Shown here one piece after another: positions 42,745 to 49,586 of a DNA stretch of 60,145 bases. Positions within the stretch are counted from its first letter, which is position 1; every line of letters starts with the position of its first letter. The notes below the pieces were generated by a model, which saw nothing but the letters and a program-made list of their open reading frames with translations, searched no databases and was not told where the DNA came from. Made by a program: the position numbers and the translations under genes. Source of the stretch: CAYOHP01 sp964403795 [NCBI: uncultured bacterium] (GTDB taxonomy: Bacteria; Muiribacteriota; UBA6191; CAZXTJ01); assembly GCA_964403795.1 (NCBI GenBank), contig CAYOHP010000018.1:16861-77005 (forward strand), given 5' to 3'.

Positions 42745-43499
42745 TCACGCTCCACCACGCGCTTGCCGCGGCGCCGGATGCTCTGCTGCCCCGAAGGGAG
42801 GGGCGAAGGATACCGGATCATCATCTCCGACCGGGTCGTCGATCGCATGGTCTGGAGGTCGGCCAGGGAGAGTGCCATGCGGGTCTCCGAATGGAAGCTC
42901 ACGTCGGCGCCGCTCCGGGAGTCCTTGCCCTTGGCGTTGGCGACCAGCTTCAGGAGCGCGCAGCGCGCTCCCCGCACTTCGCGCACGGCCTCCACCACCG
43001 TCTCCACCGCCACCGGGAGCGAGAAGCCCTCGGTCCCGGGGATGGTCCGGCTCCAGGGCCGGCCGACCTCCACCGGACCGGACGGGAACTCGGGATGGAG
43101 ATCCTCACCCGGGCTCCTCGACCTTGCCGAGCCGACCACGCGCTTGCCGGTCTTCTCGTAGGTCTCGAAGGCCGGTCGCTTGGGAGTGTCTTCGCCCGGA
43201 ACGGGCTTCCCGTTCACGGTGACATCCCGGTCGAGGGAACGGTTCATGACCATGATGCGGTCGCCCGGGATCACCACCGCGGTGCGCTCGACCTGTTCCT
43301 CGACCTGGTAGCGCATCTCCTTCTTGAAGCCGTCGGGACCCCGGAGCGAGGTCTCGTCCTCCGAGGTCACCTTGTAGCGCATCGGCTTCGGGGTCGGACG
43401 CAGTCCGAGCTCCACCGTCTCCGCCGCCTTGACCGCGCCGGTCAGCGCGACCAGCCCCAGCATCGCACCCAATGCCGCCCGTCCCTGGATCCGCCTCAT
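42741..43499 (-). CDS. exported protein of unknown function, first gene of pseudopilin operon
   Basis: A signal peptide (GRAALGAMLGLVALTGAVKA) is clear, and AGGAGGAAGG eight bases before the ATG at 43499 gives a strong ribosome site. The 252-aa protein is rich in strands with many Arg and Glu; a segment with YQVEEQVERTAVVIPGDRIMV and a Tyr/Pro-rich end suggest a beta domain. No Cys pairs or known motif were recognised. Its stop overlaps the GTG of the GspK-like gene, so the five genes 43499 to 38192 appear to be one coupled operon. The frame stays open upstream into the G/C-rich tract, but that stretch is not credible coding. Confidence 0.78.
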   Translation of the reverse strand: MRRIQGRAALGAMLGLVALTGAVKAAETVELGLRPTPKPMRYKVTSEDETSLRGPDGFKKEMRYQVEEQVERTAVVIPGDRIMVMNRSLDRDVTVNGKPVPGEDTPKRPAFETYEKTGKRVVGSARSRSPGEDLHPEFPSGPVEVGRPWSRTIPGTEGFSLPVAVETVVEAVREVRGARCALLKLVANAKGKDSRSGADVSFHSETRMALSLADLQTMRSTTRSEMMIRYPSPLPSGQQSIRRRGKRVVERE

Positions 43500-43775
43500 C
43501 CTCGACCTTCCTCCTGGTTCCAGTCCGCCGTCTGTCCTTCGACCCGCTCCGGGATCCGCGCCCTCGGCTGCGGATCGCCTCCACGACGCGGAGCGACGCC
43601 CCCGCCGGGGCGGCGCGCCCCGACACCTACTCGCGGGGGGGGGCGCCGCCGGCCCGGGCGCAGGCCTCCCCCCTCGCCGCGGTCCGGGTCCCCGGGGGGG
43701 GCGCCCGGGCCGGGGGTGGGGGCCCCCCCCCCCCCGGGGGTCCCCCCCCCGGGGGGGGGGGCCCCCCCCCGACAC
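43500..43775. other. G/C-homopolymer tract and noisy duplicate, probable sequencing or assembly artefact
   Basis: The first ~120 bases look like ordinary intergenic sequence. From 43621 a stretch of about 74 bases repeats the sequence that begins at 43770 (the 3' end of the next gene), but every change I could align is from A or T to G or C. It then decays into runs of C and G of up to a dozen bases until 43769. The offset between the copies is 149 bases. Loss of all A/T in one direction along the stretch is what a low-quality read tail produces. Removing it would join 43620 to 43770. Confidence 0.7.
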
Positions 43776-45479
43776 CTACTCGCTGGGTGGTGCGCCGCCG
43801 GCCCGGGCGCAGACCTCCCCCATCGCCTCGTTCAGGGTCCCCTGTTCCTGACGGGCCGCCTCGAGCTGGGTTGTGGCCTGCTCCCAGGCGCCGGGATCGC
43901 CTCCGCCACCATAGATCGCTGCCGCCCCCAGCGCCTGTTCGAGGTTGTTGGCGGTCGTGGTCGCCTCCGTCAGCGTCTGGCAGGTCGGGCACTCGGCCGG
44001 GAAGCGGGTGGGATCGTAGTAGCACTGGCAGAACTCGCCCTGCTCCACCGACGCGGTGTCGGTACCGCGGGCCGCCTCTCCCGACCGTACCTTGTCGAAG
44101 CAAGCCTTGGGCGGGATCCACAGCCAGTCGCTGGCGCTGATCGCGCTGGGGTTCGAGACGTTGCCGTTGGCCACTGCCAGGAACTCGACGAGCCCTCCGG
44201 GACCATACAGCTGGAGTTCGTCGCGGCAGGCCGAGTCGCCCTCGCAGAAGGCCCGTTCCAGGGCATCGGCGATCTCGGAGACCCAGACCCCCGAGGAGAT
44301 CCGGGCGAAGACCCCGAACTCGGCCTGGTCGAGCAGGTTCCGGGTTTCGGTGCCGGTCCGGGCACCCTCCTCGAGCAGCACCCGCTCGTCGCCGGCCCGG
44401 TCGCCGGCCCCGCTTCGGCCACCGGCCAGGAACTCGCGGTACTGGCTCTCGCAGATGGTGCGAGCGAGTTCCGGCGTGTAGGCCTGGCGCTCGATGTCCT
44501 CGGAGGCTGCCCGGGAGTTCAGGTACTCCACGCACTCTTCGGCGTTGGCCGGCCCGTCCTCGGTCCCGAAGGGGATCTCCTGGGTGAGCACCGCGAGGTC
44601 CACCTGGGCGTCGTCGCCCATGGGCTGCTCGCTGTCCTGGCCGGTGGAGGAAGCCGGGGGATCCTCGCCGTCACCGTCACCGGTACCGGATCCTCCGTCA
44701 CCGTCACCGTCGCCGTCATCGCCATCGCCATCCGCGTCGGCGTCCGCGGTCGAGGAACCGGGGCAGTTGGTGGCCTCGCCGGTTTCGCAGGCATCGGTGA
44801 CGGCGCGATCGAAGTGCTGCCGGATGTGCTCCTTGTACTTGGTGACGAAGTGGGTCGCGCCCCCTTCATCGCAATCGTCGTATCCATCCGGCTCTCGCAT
44901 GGTCTGCGAGAGCTTGTCGGCCAGCTTGCCCCGGATGCAGCGGGCGGCATGCTTTTCGGCCTCGCCCCGGGCATGATCCTTGGCATCTCGCGTGACGTCC
45001 GAACCGGCCAGCTGCTTCATGCGGTCCCTCAGGCGGTCGCGACTCACCGAGAGGCCTGTGCGGGACTGGAAGGTCGACACGAGATCATCGAGGGCGACGT
45101 CCTCCAGGCGCTCGTCCCGGTTGCCCCGGTACCCGCCCGGAGTCCCGCTGATCCCGTCGATGTCGTCGCCGGTCTTCTGGCTCGCGGAGCTGCCCCGCAG
45201 GAGGCTCACGATCGCCTCCCGCTGGCTCCGCACCACGTTGTCCCGGTTCCCGCCTTCGAACGCGTTGCGCACCCTCTCATGAATTCCCTGGTAGGCATCG
45301 CATCCGATCAGCGACACGACGGCGTTCCGTCCGTTGTACGTGAAGGCCGGGAAGAGCTCGTGGTCTATCTCGTCCATGTAGCTCCCGCTGCACTCGGCCT
45401 GCGCCGCGTGCGGGAGAACCGCGAACACCGAGACCACCAGGAACAGCACCGCGCCGTGCCCCCGTCGATCGCCTGGCAT
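43776..45479 (-). CDS. exported Cys-containing protein with Asp/Gly repeat linker
   Basis: A signal peptide (VLFLVVSVFAVLPHAAQA) precedes a mature protein beginning ECSGSY. About 14 Cys are spread along the chain, including a CQCYYD...CPTC cluster near residues 490-510, so disulfides or a metal site are possible. A helical N-terminal domain (30-240) and a C-terminal domain (290-560) are joined by an Asp/Gly-rich linker of DGDG repeats (about 245-275), which could bind calcium. No known family was recognised. AAGGAG about nine bases before the ATG at 45479 supports the start. Its end lies against the artefact tract, so the last residues deserve care. Confidence 0.8.
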   Translation of the reverse strand: MPGDRRGHGAVLFLVVSVFAVLPHAAQAECSGSYMDEIDHELFPAFTYNGRNAVVSLIGCDAYQGIHERVRNAFEGGNRDNVVRSQREAIVSLLRGSSASQKTGDDIDGISGTPGGYRGNRDERLEDVALDDLVSTFQSRTGLSVSRDRLRDRMKQLAGSDVTRDAKDHARGEAEKHAARCIRGKLADKLSQTMREPDGYDDCDEGGATHFVTKYKEHIRQHFDRAVTDACETGEATNCPGSSTADADADGDGDDGDGDGDGGSGTGDGDGEDPPASSTGQDSEQPMGDDAQVDLAVLTQEIPFGTEDGPANAEECVEYLNSRAASEDIERQAYTPELARTICESQYREFLAGGRSGAGDRAGDERVLLEEGARTGTETRNLLDQAEFGVFARISSGVWVSEIADALERAFCEGDSACRDELQLYGPGGLVEFLAVANGNVSNPSAISASDWLWIPPKACFDKVRSGEAARGTDTASVEQGEFCQCYYDPTRFPAECPTCQTLTEATTTANNLEQALGAAAIYGGGGDPGAWEQATTQLEAARQEQGTLNEAMGEVCARAGGAPPSE

Positions 45480-45533
45480 ATGCCTCGCTCCTTTCCGCTC
45501 TCGACTCCTCCGGGGAGTCTCCCGTTGTCCAAC

Positions 45534-46271
45534 CTACTGGAACCGCAACCACCAGGCCGAGACCCAGCCCCGTCCCGAGGGGGTCTCGACCAGATACCAG
45601 TGATCCGTCGACCGGGCCACCACCGTGACGGTGTCGCCCTGGTTCACGCTGCCGGAGGCCTCCGCGAACGGGGCACTGCGCAGCGACAGCCCGTTGGGGG
45701 TGACCACGTTGCCCCGGGTCCCGTTGGCCAGGATCGCGGTCCGGGCTCCTGCGAACACCGAAGGGTCCGGGAGCCCCAGCAGGTAGCGGTGCACGCCGTT
45801 ACCCGAGCGGGCATTGAAGGAGAGGCCCTCGGGCTCGCGCACGAACCATCCCCAGGCTCCCACCACATGCTCCTCCGCGGTGACTCCGTAGATCGAGGCC
45901 AGGCGCTCCCGGAACTCGGCCGAGGGGGGACCCGGATCGGTGCCGGCCTCGGAGGTCACCTCGGGGAGGTCGATCTGGTTCCCGGCCACGAAGGTGGCAG
46001 GATCCGGGCGCTCCGAGGATCCCGAAACCGCGGTGCGGGGAGGCGCGGGGGCCACCGGGACCTCGAGGGGCGGAGGCGCCGGCATGTCCCCGGGAGCAGC
46101 CGGCACCGCTCCCGGCAGGACGGCTCCCGAGGGAGGGAAGGAGTGGGTCGTCCCCACGTAGGTGGAGACCCCTCCGACCGTCACCCGCACCCGGGGAGCC
46201 GGCTCGTCGGCACGGACCGCGCCGGCGAGGACCAGCACGCCTCCGAGACCGAGGATCGCCAGGGTCCGCAT
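45534..46271 (-). CDS. exported protein with C-terminal SH3b domain
   Basis: The signal peptide (MRTLAILGLGGVLVLAGAVRA) starts at the ATG at 46271; the frame is open a little further, but that part is not hydrophobic. A Pro/Ala-rich linker (60-105) leads to a globular part and then an SH3b domain at about 190-245: GLSLRSAPF, NQGDTVTVVA, WYLVETPSGRGWVSAWWL. Bacterial SH3b domains often bind cell-wall peptides or substrates. Length is 245 aa. It lies 54 bases upstream of the Cys-containing exported protein on the same strand, so both are probably secreted together. Confidence 0.85.
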   Translation of the reverse strand: MRTLAILGLGGVLVLAGAVRADEPAPRVRVTVGGVSTYVGTTHSFPPSGAVLPGAVPAAPGDMPAPPPLEVPVAPAPPRTAVSGSSERPDPATFVAGNQIDLPEVTSEAGTDPGPPSAEFRERLASIYGVTAEEHVVGAWGWFVREPEGLSFNARSGNGVHRYLLGLPDPSVFAGARTAILANGTRGNVVTPNGLSLRSAPFAEASGSVNQGDTVTVVARSTDHWYLVETPSGRGWVSAWWLRFQ

Positions 46272-46383
46272 GTCGGTGGTCTCCGCCTTCCCCCCGCCAA
46301 GGGGTTCCGCCGCCTCACCTACAACCAACGATCGTGCCATGTCGGTTCCGGGGCGGGAACCGGAGCCCTACCCACCCGACATG

Positions 46384-46408
46384 CAGGACCGGGGACGACC
46401 CGGTCCTG
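46384..46408 (-). terminator. strong hairpin after kinase 4
   Basis: A perfect 10-bp stem, CAGGACCGGG with CCCGGTCCTG and a five-base loop, lies 14 bases past the stop of the kinase 4 gene. A second stem (CGGTTCC/GGAACCG, 46343-46362) follows. No T-run is present, so it may rely on another factor. It sits before the SH3b protein gene. Confidence 0.55.
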
Positions 46409-46421
46409 GTACTGACACGGA

Positions 46422-49400
46422 TTACCTGTCCGCCTGTCCCTCGAGCACCTGACCGGTCGGCGGTACCCCGTCCGGACCGGACGCGGCATCCGTGACCGGA
46501 TCGAGGGGCGGTGTCGACATGGGAACCGGCACCGGGCCGGGAGCCGAGGTCGGATCCGAGGCCGGGGCCGGATCCGTGGTCGCCCCCGTCACCGTCGTCG
46601 ATGCCGGAACCGGGCTCGCAGGCCGGGCCGGAACCGGGCGTGCCTGGGGCTCGGGGACCAGCTGGCGCAAGCGTACGAACTCGGCGCGGGTGGCCGCTTC
46701 GGAGTCGTCCTTGCGTCTGCGGAGGTGGGGCGGGCAGGGCCCGCAGCGCACGCCCTCGATGCCCACGGTGGGGTAGAGACGGAGGTAGAGGGGATACAGG
46801 CGCATCTCCTCCCGGGCGATCGCCAGCCGAGCCCGGGCCTCGTCGTCACCTGGGCCAGCAGGCTCGCGACCCAACGCCTTGGAGTCCGCGAGCGCCAGGT
46901 CGATGGCAGCCAGGGCGTCCTCCCACCGGTCCCGCTGGAGGTGGCAGCGCACCAGGCGCGGGCGCAGCAAGGCCAGCTCCCGGACCTTCCGGACCTCCAG
47001 GGGCTCGGCCGCCTTCAGGCCCTTGAAGACCTCGGGTGGCAGGGGACGCTTCTCCACCGGGATCGCCAGGTACTCCTCGACCACCGCCTCGGCCTCCGCG
47101 GGCCGGTTGAACCGGAGCAGGGCCTCCACGTAGTTCGACACCATGGCGAGGTCGTCGGGCCGGGTGCGGTACCGGGTCGCCAGCAGGTCGAGGGTCTCCT
47201 GCTGCATCCCGAGCCGGGCCATCAGCAGCATGGAAGCCTCGTAGGCCGGGCGGAAGTCCGGGAAGCTCACCAGGGCGCGTTTCCACCGGGACAAGACCTC
47301 GGCAGGCGGAGCGCCCTTGGCCTGGAGCAGGCGACCCTCGAGCATCAGCAATGGGGGCGCATCGGGATAGTGGCGGAGCGCCTCGGCCGCCCTGGCCGTC
47401 GCTTCCTCGAGCCGGCGCGCCGCCAGGTCCCGCTCGGCCAGCGTGAGGAGGGCGAGGGTATCCCCGGGGCGGGCTTCCAGGACCTTCTGCGCTGCCGCCT
47501 CGACCGTCCCCTCGGGGAGGCGCTGGCCGGCCGCCTCCCGGCTGCGGGCCCCGAGCAATCGGACCAGTGCCGAGGCGGTCGCCGGCTCCAGGGCCTCCAG
47601 GCGCCGCAGGTACTCCTGGGCCGCGGGCTCCTCGTGGAAGAGGGAGCGGGTGAAGAGTTCGTGGACCAGGGCGGGATCGTCGTCCTCCATGCGCAGGGCC
47701 TCGACCAGGACCGGGAGGACCTCGCTGCCGCGATCGCCCGCCGCCAGCGCGGCCGCGAACTCCCTCAGACTCTTCGCGTCGGGAGCCAGGCCCACGGCCT
47801 CGCGCCACCGCAGGAGGGCAGCCTCCAGGTCTCCCCTCGACCGAGCCAGCCTCGCCAGCAGGGCGGCACGCCGGGCCCGGATGGTCGCCGGCTGGGCGGC
47901 AAAGCCCGAGGCGTCCGCCAGCAACTCCTCGGCCCGGGCGCGCCCGGTCTCCTCGCCGGCGAGCAGCTCGGCCAGTCCGAGCCGGGCGCCCGGGTGTCCG
48001 GGCTCCGACCCCAGTACCCTCTCGAGTCCCTCCCGCCCCGACTGCCGGCGGCCGGCCGCCAGCGAGGCGGTCGCCAGCAGGAAGCGAGCCTCCACCGAGC
48101 CCGGGTCCAGCCCCAGGGCCCGCTCGAAGTCGCGGGACGCCGCCTCGACCGCTCCCGGATCGGCTGCCAGTCGGGCCCTCCCCACCCGGATCAGGATCGC
48201 CGGAGAGAGCGCCCCCAGCTTCTCTGCCAGGCGGGACCACTCCTCGGCTGCCCCCAGGCCGGCATCCCCGGGAGCCGAGTCCATGGCGGCCTCCACCAGG
48301 CGTGCGACTTCGGGAGCCGCACGGCGCGATACGGGCCCGCGTTCCGCCAGGCGTCGCAGCAGCAAGCGACCGATCCTCAGCCCCTCCGGGTCGCGTCCCA
48401 GACCCGGGAGCAGCTCCACGAGCAGCCCCGTGAGCTCCGGGTCGGACTCGGCAGATCCTTGGAAGCCCTCCAGGGCCACCTCCAGGTTGCGGGCTGCGGA
48501 CCGGGGATCGCCGCGGCCCAGGTCGTCCCGCACGCCGGCCCAGCGCGATCCCCCCCGGAGACCCGAGAACAGCACGATCGCCAGCACCGCCACCGCGGCT
48601 CCCCCGACGCCCCCGACCAGCAGGTCACGCCGAGGTGCCGCCGCGGCCTCCGGGGGCTCGACCCGGGCCGCCACCGTGACGCTGCCCGAGCCGGTCCCGG
48701 CCATGGTCTCCAGGAACTCCTCCACGAACTGCTCGGGCGGGCGGTCCAAGGTGGGCTCGGGAAGCCCCGGCGCAAGACCCGCCTCCGCCAGCCGACGAAC
48801 CTCGGTCAGCATGGCGAGGGCATCGGGGAAGCGATCGTCGGGCGCCACCGCCAGCGACCGTTCCACCAGGGAGGCCAGCCCGGGGTCCACCGCCAGCTTG
48901 GGAGCCGGGGGTCGCGGCAGCGGTTCGCTCGCCCTCCGCATGGCGGCCGAGAAGGACTCCTCCCCCGAGAAGGGAAGATCGCCGTAGAGCATCTCGTAGA
49001 GGATCAGGCCCACCTGGTAGAGGTCGCTGCGCCGATCCACCGCGTCGCCCCGGAGCTGCTCGGGGGACATCGAGCGCACGGTGCCGACCACGTTGCCCGA
49101 CTCGGTCAGGCGGGTGGCATCGCGGAAGTGGGCCAGTCCGAAGTCCCCGAGCATGGCCTCGCCCCGCTCGCCGATCAGGACGTTGTCGGGCTTGATGTCC
49201 CGGTGCACGACCCCGAAACCCTCGAGGTAGTGCAGGGCCGAGAGCAGGTCGGAGGCCACGCCCAGCGCCTCGGCGACCGTGACCGGCTCCACCTCTCGCC
49301 GGTCGAGCCGGTCCCGGAGGGACCCGCGAGGGAAGAGAGGGAGCGTGTACCAGAGCTGGTCCCCCTCCGAGTGGACCTCATGCACCCGGACGATCCGGGG

Positions 49401-49586
49401 ATGTCCAAGACGCGCCAGCAGGCGCGCTTCCCGGAGGAACCTGCGGGCCAGGCTCTTCCCCACCTTGCGGCCCAGGATCTTGACCGCCATCTCCTCGCCG
49501 GTGCCGGGATGGCGGGCGCGGAACACCGAGGCCGAGCCCCCCCTTCCCAGGGGCGCGAGAAGTTCGAGTTCACCGATCCGGCGCAT
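46422..49586 (-). CDS. membrane Ser/Thr protein kinase with TPR-like C-terminal domain (kinase 4)
   Basis: Intact kinase: LGRGGSASV (13-21), Lys36, HRDIKPDN (128-135), DFG (148-150), SPE (174-176). One membrane span lies at about 318-342. The remaining ~710 residues are Ala/Leu/Arg-rich helical repeats of TPR character (for example LARLARSRGDLEAALLRWREA, and several A-x-G-x-P turns), followed by a Pro/Thr/Asp-rich tail from about 985. Such kinases usually bind a partner through the repeats. The ATG lies 17 bases inside the 3' end of kinase 5, so the two are in one operon and possibly coupled. Confidence 0.92.
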   Translation of the reverse strand: MRRIGELELLAPLGRGGSASVFRARHPGTGEEMAVKILGRKVGKSLARRFLREARLLARLGHPRIVRVHEVHSEGDQLWYTLPLFPRGSLRDRLDRREVEPVTVAEALGVASDLLSALHYLEGFGVVHRDIKPDNVLIGERGEAMLGDFGLAHFRDATRLTESGNVVGTVRSMSPEQLRGDAVDRRSDLYQVGLILYEMLYGDLPFSGEESFSAAMRRASEPLPRPPAPKLAVDPGLASLVERSLAVAPDDRFPDALAMLTEVRRLAEAGLAPGLPEPTLDRPPEQFVEEFLETMAGTGSGSVTVAARVEPPEAAAAPRRDLLVGGVGGAAVAVLAIVLFSGLRGGSRWAGVRDDLGRGDPRSAARNLEVALEGFQGSAESDPELTGLLVELLPGLGRDPEGLRIGRLLLRRLAERGPVSRRAAPEVARLVEAAMDSAPGDAGLGAAEEWSRLAEKLGALSPAILIRVGRARLAADPGAVEAASRDFERALGLDPGSVEARFLLATASLAAGRRQSGREGLERVLGSEPGHPGARLGLAELLAGEETGRARAEELLADASGFAAQPATIRARRAALLARLARSRGDLEAALLRWREAVGLAPDAKSLREFAAALAAGDRGSEVLPVLVEALRMEDDDPALVHELFTRSLFHEEPAAQEYLRRLEALEPATASALVRLLGARSREAAGQRLPEGTVEAAAQKVLEARPGDTLALLTLAERDLAARRLEEATARAAEALRHYPDAPPLLMLEGRLLQAKGAPPAEVLSRWKRALVSFPDFRPAYEASMLLMARLGMQQETLDLLATRYRTRPDDLAMVSNYVEALLRFNRPAEAEAVVEEYLAIPVEKRPLPPEVFKGLKAAEPLEVRKVRELALLRPRLVRCHLQRDRWEDALAAIDLALADSKALGREPAGPGDDEARARLAIAREEMRLYPLYLRLYPTVGIEGVRCGPCPPHLRRRKDDSEAATRAEFVRLRQLVPEPQARPVPARPASPVPASTTVTGATTDPAPASDPTSAPGPVPVPMSTPPLDPVTDAASGPDGVPPTGQVLEGQADR

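Noticed and set aside
43627-44535. An open frame through the G/C-homopolymer tract that ends like the neighbouring gene
   Set aside because: It depends on the noisy duplicate and homopolymers and has no family features.
44690-44760. DGDG repeats as EF-hand or RTX calcium motifs
   Set aside because: The spacing is not that of an EF-hand or nonapeptide repeat; I treat it as a linker that might bind calcium.
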